DNA of 64,000 nucleotides, from positions 138,490,171 through 138,554,170 of the forward strand of contig NC_084759.1 in assembly GCF_028858725.1 (NCBI RefSeq). Reading direction: 5' to 3'. The translations under genes were made by a program, and so were the position numbers. Each line of letters starts with the position of its first letter. Within the stretch, counting starts at the first letter, position 1. The notes under the pieces are model-generated. The model had not been told where the DNA came from. It did no database searches and saw nothing but the letters and a program-made list of their open reading frames with translations. Below, piece by piece: positions 13,701 through 26,600 of this stretch. This DNA is from Colius striatus (Eukaryota; Chordata; Aves; Coliiformes; Coliidae).

Positions 13701-16700
13701 CAACAGAACCAGAAAGAAAGAAACAAAATCAAACCTGTGGGTTTGTTACTTTTTTTTTGTTTCTTTATCTGTTTCTGTTAAATATTGCCCTACATTGCCT
13801 TTGGGTTGTTTATATGTTTTACCAAAATATTAGACTGGGATTTCTTTTGCTTTGCATTTTGTTTGGTTTTAGGGCTTTTTTTTTTGCTTTTTTTTTTCTT
13901 TGGCATTATTGCCTTTATTGCAATACTGCATGTTCCAGGCATTTTAAATAATAAACACATTAGTGATCTATAGAGCCCAAGTGTCAGCTTTTACAGTAGG
14001 AAATGCAGTAGTGACACAAATTTGATGACTTTAATGCTTGAAGGTAATAGAAGGATGCAAAAATTAACCAATTTTAGGCTTATCACTACAGCAAACTTAA
14101 AAAATAAGCTAGGAGGAGAGGAGTGAGTCTTGAGAATGACTGTAGTCTCAGCTAAATAAAACCTAGGTCTGAAATGCAAAGAGTTCACTGGCCAAATACA
14201 TGATTATTACTGAGTTAATTAGTAGGTATGATTGTATAGAAACATGCTCTTCTCCTTATTTCTTCAGTGAAAATTGGCTATTAGAAATCTTTTACCCTTT
14301 CAGTGATTTAAGCTTCTGCAATGTTTAATCTGCTTAATATCTGTCCCTACTCTTCTTGACCCTTGTAATGAATTCAGTTCAAAAGGTTCTCCAGTTGAAA
14401 TGAGGAGCTATGCTTTTGCAAAGCACCACTTGCATCCTAAATCTAAACGTATGACAAAAAGTTAAAAGAAAGAGACTCTCTGTCTGCTCATTCAGCAGAC
14501 AGAGAACTGTGGCCCAAAGTACATGGGTGATTTCCTCAAGTCTCTGGTGAAGCAGCTATTAAATCACATCTCATACATCCCACTTCAAGAACTCTTAACC
14601 ATAGTATTTCCTTCTTGAAAATTCCCACTAAACAAGGAAATTAGTTTTGTAAGAAAATTCTCTGTAGTTAGTCAAAGAAATCTAACTGTCAACAAATATA
14701 GTCAAGTGGGAAACTTCAGTGTTTGCTGCGGGTAAATCCACTATGGTTCCTCACTTGAGGGTGAAACAGCATCTTGAAGATAAAAGTCCCTTGGCACAGG
14801 GAGAAATCCAGAGAACAGGATTGAGGGCTGCCTTTGCAGACCCTGACTCGTACAAATTCATCTGAATAATGGCTTTGCCACTAGGCTTTGCTGGAAGCTA
14901 TATGAAACCATTGTAGACACCATTTTTCTGTCCCTGATATTAGGAATTTACTTGCTAAAAATAGATCTCAATATCAAGACAAAACAATGCCTATTACTAG
15001 GCAGACTAAGGGTTTGGCAGGAATCAAAAGCTTAGGTAGCAGCAGTATAGAGAACTCTGAGGACTGAGAAAAAAAAATACATGTACATCTGCTTTGATTT
15101 GCTAATGATGGCTCTCAGCCAGACTACCAGGAACTAAATGCCTGGTAGTCACTGAAAAATGACAGTAGTTATAAAGCAAATCACAAAGACACAGCTATTT
15201 GGAGTGACAATAATTACACAACAGGAAATTATTTACTTTTATGCACTTAAACTGAAACAACTTAAATAGACCTCAGATTTGACACTATTGTCAGAAACAC
15301 AGCTCGGAGCAATAAAAGAGAAAATGTTGCATAACCAATGCATAAGGTAGGAAAACCAGAGAAGAGACAACACAAACAAAACTTTTACATTTACACTTGA
15401 TAAACTCTCCCCAGATATCCACTCAGAATGACAGTATTTTTAAGATGTTCTGTGATCCAGCAGGCAAGTTCTGTATATGATGATTGGGTTGATTTGTTTC
15501 ATACATTGGGATCACTGTCAGTTAACATTAACAATTAACATTTAAATAATTCTTCACGAGTATCTTTCAGAAGAGATTGAATTGATAGATATTACCATAA
15601 CCTTGACAGTCATCTATTCTGAAATCGAACTATTTGTGTCATAGCTGAAATTTATGGAGTTCTTTTGATTTCATTGGCTGCCATAGGGCTGAAGCTTTTC
15701 CCAACTATGAAAAGCTTAAGGTCTCCAAAACTGAATGAAAATATACCAACTGTTAAACAAACCAAAGTGAAACACTGCATATACCAATTGTTAGAAATGT
15801 TTTATGGCCCACTTTTGGTAATTACCATGGATTTATACCTAAGTAAACTGCTACAGAAAATATTGCTGTTTTGTTGAAAATCAGAAGTGAGGAGCTTTTC
15901 TGCCATTGAAGTTAATTTAGTCTTCTGTTTTTTAAACTGACAAATAATTTGTCCTCTCACCCTTGCAACTCCTCCTGAACTTAACAACAGCTATTTCTGT
16001 TTAAACTTTGATATTTAAAAATTTGATTAGAAACTTTTTGTAACTATAAACCATACTTCCTTACTTTTTACCATTTTTTAATATATGAAGACGAGCTTGC
16101 ATGAATTGTGATAAATAATGAGTCTGTTGATTTGAAATAGCAGTTGAATGAGAGTGGTTTTGGAGACGGAATTTGCAGTTACTTTGATTGTGAGAGCACA
16201 CAATGCAGTATTGTGAAATAAGTCTGAGGGTCTTAGAAAAGACAAACAAAATATTGTATTTTTAAAAAATCCTGAATCATATTGACAATAGATGGCCATA
16301 TTTTAGTACGCATGCTCATTATGCAGTTAATTGTTGCTAAGCACTTTCTAACAACTTTGAGGCAAGCTATTCAGCCAGCCAGCTTTTTTTTTTTTTGCCA
16401 GTCATCTTCAAAAAAAGAATCTTACTACCTAATTTAAGTAATCAATTTCACCGATATTTTACTGCTCTATTAAAATACCCAGAATAATTCTGTACAGAAT
16501 GGTATACCAGAACTCTTCAGGATACATATGATATGTCTTCCCACACATCTGTGTCTGCAAATTAGCTTTCTAACACTCTTCAATCCCACATCAGTCCCAG
16601 TTATACCTATTACAAAACCCATAACATTTATTTCACGGTTCCTAATATAGTGCTGTCTTGTAGATGACTATCCCAAAACATTTTTCAATATATATATATA

Positions 16701-18384
16701 ATTTTCATCAGTAAAGTATTGCTGGTAGCCCTAGAGACAGTAGCCATAAGGCAAAATACATAATTTTACACATGCCATCTTATCTATGAGCTTATATTAA
16801 TTTTCTTTATATTTGAGAAGGTTATCACTGTAAATGTAATTCAAGGAATATATATATCCTCCAACCATCTCTTTTAAAAAATGTAAAGTATTTCTGTATA
16901 AAATTGCAGAAGGAGCAAGAAAAAATAGAATAGCTTTTTGTTCATCGATATTGTATTGGATTTATCTGTAAGAGCGATCAGATATATCTTCTTCATCTTT
17001 GTTGAAGACTCAAAAATATGAAAAAATCAGTTGAAATAGAAAATATTAAAGTGTTTATTGCTCTTAATACCCTGTTAAAGGGGTATTTCACCAACTTTCT
17101 AGCAAAAAAAACGTACCTGCTAATAGATAATTTTGGAGATGATTTTAAGAACAGAAGCTTGGACCTTGTGGAGGAGTTTTCTGATCAATGAGATCATAGC
17201 ACAACAGTTCCTGTTAAGGATGGCAGAACTTTATTCAAATAAATACATTCTGTAAAGTGAGTTGTTTAATCTGGAGAGATGCACACAATAGAATTGGAGA
17301 AGAGCTACTGGGACCTGTGAAACTCTAACATGAGCTTGAGGTTACAGCAAAGTAGCTGTTGGATGTTGAATTGTTTATAGTTTGTTGATGAGTGTTTGTC
17401 CAAATACAAATGATGTCTGAGGACATTCTGGGTTGGATGTTTAGGGAAATCAGCCAGCAGTGCATTCCTTTATTGACTTGTAAGTCCCATCTGGTGATAC
17501 AAGGGAACAGATAGACCATTCCTGATGTAAAATTGAGTGAATAATATAATTTAGTTACACATTTTAGGATAATTTCCTGTTAATTATAGAAGTGAAAGAG
17601 AGAATACAGTACAGCAATTGCATCTAGTAAAGTGTAGTATATTATGGAGTGAGGGTTGATGGTACAAGAGAATCTGCATACAAACATCCAGCCATATTTC
17701 CTTGAAAAACCGAGAGGTTCTCATATTAAATAAATATGAGACTCCATCAAGAAATTAGAAAAGACAATAAATTTACTAGGATACAATCTGATTGAGTCAG
17801 AAAGACACAAGGAATAGAATTAGAATACTCCTAAGATTTCTAAGTTTGCTATAAATGTGATTTACATCAGAAAAAAAAAATGGAGATAGCTTCCCTCAAG
17901 CAGAAATGATACTTCTAGTCATACAAATTACGATCATCTAGGAAGGGACATAAGGGAAACAGAGTACATTTGTCAACAAATGAGTTCTTGATGACTAGTC
18001 ACGACAAAGAAGACTTCAAACAGGTAAATACATCACAACACTACAGCACATTTGGGGATCTCTCAGTAAAGACTGGATAAATGCAAGTTTTCCAGAAAAC
18101 CAAATCAGAGTGAACAATTTCCGGGTCATAAATGTAATTTGAACTCAAAAAGGACAACTCATATAACTAATTTCAGTTTTCAATTTATTTTGGATTTCCT
18201 CTGTATATAGATCTCAAAGTGAAACTGCATTTGGAATTCTTGTTGCTGAGCAAAGATCTGCAAACTAAATCTACTGTGACTCATAACACAGACATACTGA
18301 AAGATGAGCTGGGTAGACAAAGATGACTAAGATTAGGGGCCTTCTTCAGCCTTCTGTTCAGTGTCCATAACAGTATGATATCAT
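10784..18384. other. Intergenic, AT-rich, no gene seen
   Basis: About 7.6 kb of AT-rich DNA with scattered short homopolymers (13,749-13,757; 13,876-13,898; 16,383-16,396). Open frames of 60-100 codons occur on both strands, consistent with chance at this base composition. None shows a domain or repeat family that I recognise. Confidence 0.4.
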
Positions 18385-18808
18385 CAGCCTTTTGAATACG
18401 GTAGACTCAGTCATGACTTTAACAGCAGAGCTGGATAAAATAGTTTGGATGAAGAGAAGACTGAGGAGTGACCTCATTAATGTTTACAAATATGTAAAGG
18501 GCAGGTGTCAGGAGGATGGACCGAAGCTGTTCTCAGTGATGGCCAATGATAGCATGAGGGACAATGGGTACAAGCTGGAACACAAGAGGTTCCAAAGAAA
18601 CACAAGGAAGAATTTCTTCCCTGTGAGGGTGACAGGGCACTGGAACAGGCTGCCCAGATGGGTTGTTGAATCTCCTTCTCTGGAGACATTCAAAACCTAC
18701 CTGGATGAGTTCCTCTGCGACCTACTCTAAGTGACCTTGCTTTGGCAGGAGATTGGACTAGATGATCTTTTGAGGTCCCTTCCAGACTTTGAGATGGTGT
18801 GATTCTGG
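18385..18808 (+). repeat. CR1 LINE 3' end, sense
   Basis: The segment carries the C-terminal CR1 ORF2 coding tail ('agactgaggagtgacctcat', 'gggtgacagggcactggaac', 'ggctgcccagatggg') and the 3' UTR ('ggactagatgatcttttgag', 'gtgtgattctgg'). The 112-codon frame at 18,392-18,730 is the relic of that ORF2 C-terminus, not a host gene. It is 5'-truncated like most CR1 copies and closely related to the copy ending at 54,692. Confidence 0.92.
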
Positions 18809-18942
18809 CTAAATCCATAGACCACAGGAACTGCAGTTGAGAATTGCAATTGAGAATCCATGGGAACTGAGAAATTGAAAAGTTTATGAAAGATATTCAC
18901 AAATTGTATATGGTTCTTGGTGAACCTAAGGACAGGAAATAA
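18809..18942. other. Short spacer between CR1 and ATT repeat
   Basis: Non-repetitive linker; nothing recognised. Confidence 0.4.

Positions 18943-18996
<54 letters not shown>
18943..18996. repeat. (ATT)18 microsatellite
   Basis: Eighteen uninterrupted ATT units (54 bp). On the minus strand this gives a run of Asn codons in a spurious 119-codon frame (18,727-19,086) that also overlaps the CR1 tail. Confidence 0.98.
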
Positions 18997-21549
18997 TGAT
19001 AAGAGACTGTCCATAATAAGCGAGTATACAACATTTTGAAGTTTGTAGCTCAAAAGGTTTGGTGACTGGCTGAAATTCAATAACAAAGGCTTGACTTCTG
19101 GGGTGTCATCTGTTGGAATGACTAAACTTCTTCTTTTTGAATATTATTCCCAAAATTAACATGGGTATCAACTTTTTATCCTTTAGTTTAAGAACATAAA
19201 TTAATTATTCAAGTCTTGTCAAAGATGAAAACTCCTATCTCACAGACATCTGCAAATAAAATACTTGAGGTGATGTTCTGGAGATTTCTAAGGATTCCTC
19301 CTCCCCTCCCCCACTTCTGTCTCATAAGGCCAAAAAAAGTCGAATTGCAATATTCTAGCCCCAAGGGAGAATGAGAATTAATTATATCAATTAGTCAACT
19401 TCTTACAAGTTGACTTGCATTGCTTGACTTATACTTCTCTACTTTAAGAGAAACTGCCTTTCTGCTTGCACAAAAAGCAAGAGCATAAGCAATCCATAAT
19501 CACAGAAAAGCAGGTGAAATGAGTCACATATTTTCAGTTTGTGAAGGCAACCTACAATTAAAGTAATTGCTTTTAATATATTCTTACCTTAAAACTTCTG
19601 AGCCTTGATTACTGTTGGCCTTTCCCCAAACATAAGTGGAGGCTTTTCAGCTGTACATCCTTATATAGCACCAAATCACAGTGACAGGTTCTGTTAGCAC
19701 TCACTATTCCCTGCTTGCCTTCTCATCAGAGAAATAGCAGCAGAAAGAGATGGTGAGGTTAGGGTTCACACATTTTCTTTTCCTTTTAGTAGCTGGCAAA
19801 GTAAGAGAGGTATTATAAGGTGAGCATGTCCAGCTTATTGATCTGTTCAGAGCAAGTTTCATAGCAGTGCAGAAAGTAAGGCCTGGTGAGAGACAGTCCA
19901 CTGGGTTTCTTTGAGACAGATTTTGCTCAGAGAGTGCTATGCAATATAAAGAGTGAAATTTAATCTCTATTTCTTTCCCTCCCTCCTCCTAAATGGACAT
20001 ATGTGGAATGGATGACAAGGAACTCTGTGGTGATTAATTCCTTTTTCTTAGCTCACCTGTTTGAAAGAGAACAAAAGATGTTACTGCTCCTCTGCTCTGG
20101 TACATGACCTACCAATCCATGAAGTTTATGTGTGTTTTTAACACTATGTAGCTTAACATGCTTTTGATTTTAATCTCTAGAGAAAATACAGATTTTCCCG
20201 GTTTAGCTGAAATAGCAGCCAGTACAGCAGAAGATTCCTCTTTGTGGTTTGGCCACAATCCTCTATGCTCCAATATAGACCTCATTTGAGATCTGTGGCA
20301 ACTTTTAAGGATTCGTGTGATAAGACACAACTGCAAGAGTGAAGCTTCATGCTGCAGATTTTGCCTTCGGGGAATCTAAATTTTCAGGAAACCTCATTAG
20401 AATTTCTATATATTCTGTAATAAATCTTTTAAAATAAAAGCAGGATATGCAGCACAAGCAAGGTCTTTCAGCTTAAATGAGAACAGAATCGATTTCCTGA
20501 AACATAGTCCATCTTCTTGTGACTGGGAGCAAACATCTAGTAACTGAAAAGCTGAGAGTGTATGTCACTGAAGGTCTAATGGTTTAACTGCCTTTCTTTT
20601 ACATACAGAATGTTTCAATCAACTGATGACAGAAATGAGAATTTGCAGGCCATTCAAGTCCTTTTGCAAAAACATAGGATGAACAGTTACATATAGTGAA
20701 CTGAGGCTGATAGTCTGCTGATGAAGTAGTAGTGTTTGTAGTGTTCTGTTGTGTATTCTGTATAGCAATAGCACTCTGTATACAATCTATTTTAAAACCA
20801 GATCACCTCAAATAGAGTTCTTTCCTCTTTTGTCGTAACATGTTTCATGTTGAAATAAGTCAGAAATTAAAATATATCATCAATTTATGCAAGGGAATGA
20901 AACAAGATAATGAATGAAACAGAACTACTAATACAAAGCAAAGGAGTGACAGACCACCCAAGCAAGCTGAAAATAACTAATGTAAACATCTTAGTGTTTT
21001 GCATTCAAGATATTGCTCTTTACACAGAAAATCTAATTTTCAAAGAGCAAACTGACCAAAATAAGAATTCTGAAATCTGAAACAATATCAATATTTTTTT
21101 CAAGCACAAAAGCGATCATTTAGCTGCACAGTGCAAATATCTGTCACTTCAGTAAACAAAGCAAAATGTCATGGCAAATTGACATATGAAGAGCTACCCA
21201 TAAGTTAGGAGGTTACATTGAATTTCAGCCCTATATGCAAATAGTAGAATAAATTCAGATTTCATCTACATAGAACAAGCAGAATATTTGGGAGCTCTGA
21301 GCAAGCCTTCTGGTTAACTTCTTGTCCATAGTCATCTCTCTTTTACCTTTCACAAGTTTTTAACCCTCTACACAGTAGTACAGTTAATTCCTGCTTCTCT
21401 GGTCTTGCTGTCATAGGAGAAGCAAAAACAACGGGGAGATTGTCTGCTTTCAGTGGCATGTAGATGTAATATCAAGAGAGATTCTTCACAAACCTGGAAG
21501 AAATATGTTCAGTAATGATGGGCTGCATGAAGACCTCCTCTGTGTTCAG
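18997..21549. other. Intergenic, no gene seen
   Basis: AT-rich DNA with no recognised coding region or repeat family. Confidence 0.4.
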
Positions 21550-21915
21550 AAGTCATGAGACTTTACCTTTAGTACTGTGTTCAGAATACAGTACAAGAAC
21601 AACACTGACATATTGAAATAAGTCCATCAAAGGGGTATCAGCTTGGTTAGAGGGATGGGATATATGAGGAGAGACAGAGACAGCTGTTCATGCCTAAAGA
21701 GAGAAGGCAAAATGGAGATGTACTTACTGTCTACAGCTACCTAACGGGTAGTAAAGACAGGTCTTGTGTCCTAGAGGCACACTGTGGAAAGACAAGAGAA
21801 AAGGAACACTAGTTGGAACACAAGAAATTTTACTTTGATATAAGAAAAGTGTTTTTCTCATGAAGTTAATCTAACACTTTAACAGGGGCTCAGAGAAGCC
21901 ATGTTCCTATATTTT
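21550..21915 (+). repeat. Ancient CR1-type LINE fragment, sense
   Basis: Degraded blocks follow the order of the CR1 ORF2 3' part: 'tactgtgttcagaatacag', 'gagggatgggatatatgagg', 'actgtctacagctacctaac', 'ggaacacaagaaattttac' and 'ggggctcagagaagccatg'. There are many indels and no open frame remains. The divergence is much greater than in the 18.4 or 54 kb copies, so it is an older subfamily or an older insertion. Confidence 0.6.
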
Positions 21916-23604
21916 TTTCCAGGCTGTCTTCTTTTACAACTGACCCTCAGGAAGGCCAGTTAAATTACTCTAACGCAGCAGGCTACTTCTGGCCACCATC
22001 TATCCTGAGAATCAGACATTTTGTCCTCCATCGTGTGACAGCACATGTCCAGCACGTGATGTGGAATGTGACTAATGGAAAAATGCTTGTCTTGGGAAGC
22101 AGCTTGCTGTAACCACAGGCATTTGTTCCCTTGCAGCCAGATTTGAAGGAGCACATGCAGAGAGATGAGGAAAGGCAGAAATGGTTTGTCTGAACAGTAC
22201 TTGCAGAAGTATCCCATGCCTGTCTCTAACCTTTCTCAGAAGCAATGTGAATGTGTTGATTTCACTGTGCATTTGACAAAACTGATCCCACTTGGAATGA
22301 GGATGATGGTAGCTCAGTTTGCAGCTCTTCTCTGTTGGGTGCCAGTGCTCTGCTATTAACTCCATCTTGCCTCTCTGGTCAGACTTTATTCTGTCTCCAG
22401 AGGCTTGCTGCTTCTCCCTGATAAAACTGAATTCTGATTTGTTACAATTTTATTCCCGTCATGGGTGGAAACTGATTTTTCTGATGCTGTTTGTACTTTC
22501 TCAAGGAGACAAATCATAATTTACTTATTTATTTTTGTTTTGAGAGGTCTGTGTATGTAACTGTAAGTATTTCTGTGTTAATTCATTAGGATGTTGCTTC
22601 CCACAGGATGGATGCATGCTACAAGATGTATGGTACTGATAAAAGTACAGTTACTTCTTGGGAATTTATGAGAATATATAATACTATTATAAGCAGGATA
22701 AATGTGTCTCAAATATTTATAATCCTGATGTCTAGATTTCTAAATGGGCTACAAAAATCACAAATACACAAGCCTGTACTCAGTTTGGAAACTCTTTGGA
22801 ACATATACTTTTAGGGATATTTCACATGATTTGGCATGATTGAGGCATTTAAATATTCTTTTAATATAAATAACAATTATAATTTAAATAAAATATTTCT
22901 AAAGCTATCCTTATTTGTATAAGTGATGCCTTTTTATGAACAAATTACATTAAACACGGGAATATTTTAATGTGGGATAGTTTCTTATCATGAGGCATAG
23001 AAGTTTATATGTAGTAGCTTTGATTGCTTTGGTTTTAGAGGTATATACAGTAATCTGTGATCAAAAAGGTTTTAAGTCTAATGTTTCAGGTGATCGGACA
23101 GTATTTTCACAGAGTGATACTCTGACATAATGTTTGCTGGATTTTTTTTTAAAGTATGCAGACATCAACAAATGTTGCTTGTAAAGATTCTGTGATCTGT
23201 AATTATATTAGATACAGTAGCTAAATCAATATGTCTAACAGTGTATTTCTAAATCTATTTGGCAAACAAGGAAAAAGTTTAGCTGTCAACCAATTATTAT
23301 CGAGTTATTAAATTTTCCTTCAAAGGAAAAGCTTGATTCTCCTGAAAGGTTTAGAGCGCTATAGATACATCCAGCATACTCAGCTTCATCTTGCTTAGAC
23401 AGATTTATTTTTCACTGCAACTTTGTTTCCTGTAAGGATTATTTGAAATTTGCGTAGGATGAATCTTCAATGATGCAACAATAAACAGTGAATAAGTGAC
23501 TACAGTATGCACCCTGTATACCAATTAAAGCTTATCCATTTAATGATTTTAGCTCTCCTGATTTTATTGTCTCTATTTCATCTCATACTATTTATGGCTT
23601 TTTA
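21916..23604. other. Intergenic, no gene seen
   Basis: Open frames on both strands at 21,960-22,519 overlap each other and have no recognised domain. The 68-codon frame at 22,608-22,814 also matches nothing known to me. A degenerate exon here cannot be excluded by eye. Confidence 0.35.
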
Positions 23605-23614
23605 CATATATATA

Positions 23615-23671
<57 letters not shown>

Positions 23672-23691
23672 TTCATATATATACATATAGC
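23605..23691. repeat. Compound (TA)n(CA)n(TA)n microsatellite
   Basis: 'acatatatata' leads into a CA run of about 14 units (23,622-23,650), then about 10 TA units, then a degenerate 'catatatatacatata' tail. Frames through it (Thr/His, Val/Cys and Ile/Tyr runs) are artefacts. Confidence 0.97.
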
Positions 23692-26600
23692 CTGTTTTTC
23701 CTCATCTGAAATACGCTTTTTAATGAGAGGTCTGTCCTGTCCTATATAGGGCATTTCACAGCCACAATGCATTTGCAGTGACCCCTGAGGTAGCAGTGTC
23801 AGTGCTGGTATAGTTACACTATGCAGCATGGCTGGAGAGTCTACTAGAGATTTAAGATGAATTTTAAAATCAGTCTAGCTGCAGTAGCTCCATATTGTAT
23901 GTAATTTCATTAGCATAGCTCTTAGCAATTCTCACAGAGCAGTAAAGAATATGTTCCAAGGACTAGACTGGTTAGTGTTTTTACTCCCAGTATCATGATC
24001 TTTTGTGCAAAGATTTTAGATGGATTTAATATCAAAAGGATGGGAAATTCTTACTTATTAGAAGCTACTATCCAAAATCCAAACAGGAATTAGTACTTGC
24101 CACACTAGTAGTAAAATCTTGAGACCAAGTTTTGACCTGCTATAAAATTAAACATCTAAACTGTGACAGAAGTATCCAAAGTTGATCTAAATGTAAAATG
24201 TCATGTTAGATGACGTATATGTTTTTCTAATACCTAATGCAACATGACTGTGATTTAGTGCACTGTGTTTAGTTAACATGTCTTTTGACATTGATTTTAC
24301 ATAGTTTTTAATACTCTAACCATCTTCAGTAATGGCTTCATGCTGGATGGGAAATTTTCCTTCTTTTTATTGAAAGCATACAGGCAATAGGTTTCATTGA
24401 GGTATTTTTGTTCGTTGCTCTTATTTAAGTACAATACCACCTAGAGAACACTATATTTACTCTGAACATTCTGAAATGTTCTCATCCTTTAAGGTTTTTC
24501 TCTTTCAACATTCACAAGTCCTTATTTTGACAGTCTGATGGAAGCATATCAGTCCTGTATCTATTGTATTCTCTATCTTTTTTCAGAAACAGGTCAGGCA
24601 CTGCTGGATTCTAAAAACAAGCACTCTTTTTTTCACTGATATACTTAGATTTTTTTCTTGTCCGTGATTGCTCACATACACTGGGCTGCTTGCCAAGACC
24701 TCTTTCCTTTCTGTGTGTCAGTGGAAAACAGGATCTTCATCCTTTCCCCCTAACAGTGAAGGAGAGTATCTACTATTTGTTCTCAAGCTATTAGACTGTG
24801 GTTGGTCAGAGCCCTAGTTAGTGGGTGAACTTCTAAATTGAGCATGTAGCACAGATCATGGCATGGACTTGGTGGGAGAAAGGTATTAGGACCAACTTTG
24901 TAAGGGAAAAAGGGAATCTCCCATTTCATGACAGCTTTCTTGACATCAAAGAGTCCAGCTGAAGTCATATGTGTGTTTATTCTCCTTCTAATCAGTCTGA
25001 GTAAACAGACCATCCAGCATGTAGCTTGTGCACCTGAGTGGTACTTAGTACTCGTGTCACACTAACCTGGAAGCTGGCTTTTGGTCTAAATGGTCAGCTT
25101 TCGTTTTAATTTTCTTCAGGTATCTAAAGTCAGAAAGGAAAGGGACAGACTAAATTGAACTCTCCTCTGAAATCGTAATTTAGCAGTTGGGACTGCATAG
25201 CTAAGAAAAGAGAGAAGTGGCAAAAAGAATGAAAGCAAACAAATGCTGAACAATATATATTGGCTTTTGCATTGTTTTCCTGCCTCTGGAGGAGGCAAAT
25301 AAAGTACTCAAGAAAACATTTCTGCCGCTGTTGATATGAGACTACAGATCTGTACAGAATACTTGAAAAATGCATAGATTCCTCACTAATTACATCTCAA
25401 ACAAACATTTAATATCATTTCAGATTTCACTTCATCATACTAATGAGCTACAAACAGGTGTCTTTTCACCTAAAGCTTACAGCCCCTGATAATTTCCTTT
25501 TTACTTAGCACCTCATGATGTCTTTAGATGACATTATTTCAGTATGACATAGTTAATAATTTGGTCTTTTAAAAGAAAATGAAATAGAGAATATTATTCT
25601 AGGGAGTAAAAATTATCAGGATTATACTGCCTATAAGAAGTTTAATGAAACAGCAACAGAAGCATCAAAGTGACTTTTGAACATTGAATTTTATGGCAAA
25701 TATATTGAGTTACTTTTGTTTCCACTCTAACTTTTTACTTCTAAAAATATTGTGCTAATATCAAAGGAAGGTAGACTTTAGAATTACCTCCTTAGTTATA
25801 GGGACAAGCTAGCAAATGCTTTCACCTCTTCTGGTATGGTCCTACATGTTAACTGAATTGAAGAGAAATCATTTTAATACTTACGTATGCCTTTAAGATA
25901 TTTTTAAAATTTATCTTATTTTTAAAGACAAAAGTACCTGAAATAACCTCAAAGTCTAAAATAAAGATACTAATGACAGGTGAAAACCTAAGTATTTTCC
26001 CCTTTCATTCTGCAATTAATTTCTTCCCTCTCTTCTGTTATCTGAAGACAGAAAGGATTCTGTTGCAGAATCTCAGCAGCTCACAGTCTTTAATGTGTTT
26101 CCTAATGCACTACGGCCAATTACCTTATCATTGAAGGGAATCATAGTCTACAGAGCCCACAAAATCAGTATGGAAAGTTTAAAGAATTTATTTTATACCT
26201 TCATAGTACAGAAGAAAGGATCAGAATGCTATCTTCCAGCTAAGTCATGAATTACATTAATCTTGCTCTTTTTATGCCCATAAAGTGTGCATTCTGAGGT
26301 ACATATTAACATATTTTCCACTGAAGTAGTGGAGTGTACTTCCTTTGAGTGTGAGTCCATAGCATAGCTGTAAAGGGCATTCCACTGGAAGAATGGGAGT
26401 TGAAACTCCTTAAATTAAGAAGACATTGAACACTTGTAGGGAGCAAGCTTGCTATAGTTCAGAGCCTAAATACCCATGGGCTGCATAGGTGTTTCATTTG
26501 ACTGTTGTGTATTAGACCAGATTATAAAAAAATGCTTTGCAATTTAATTTGCTGAAGCTTCTAGACTCTTAATTCTATTTCTGGATCTAGCAGTATTATT

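Noticed and set aside
18727-19086. 119-codon minus-strand frame with a long Asn run
   Set aside because: It is the (ATT)18 microsatellite plus the antisense of a CR1 tail; no gene.
22608-22814. 68-codon frame considered as an EF-hand-like exon of PLCZ1
   Set aside because: No EF-loop pattern or PLC similarity, no clean splice pair, and it lies 15 kb upstream with no matching phase evidence.
23507-23829. Frames with His/Thr, Ile/Tyr and Val/Cys runs on both strands
   Set aside because: Produced by the TA/CA compound microsatellite.
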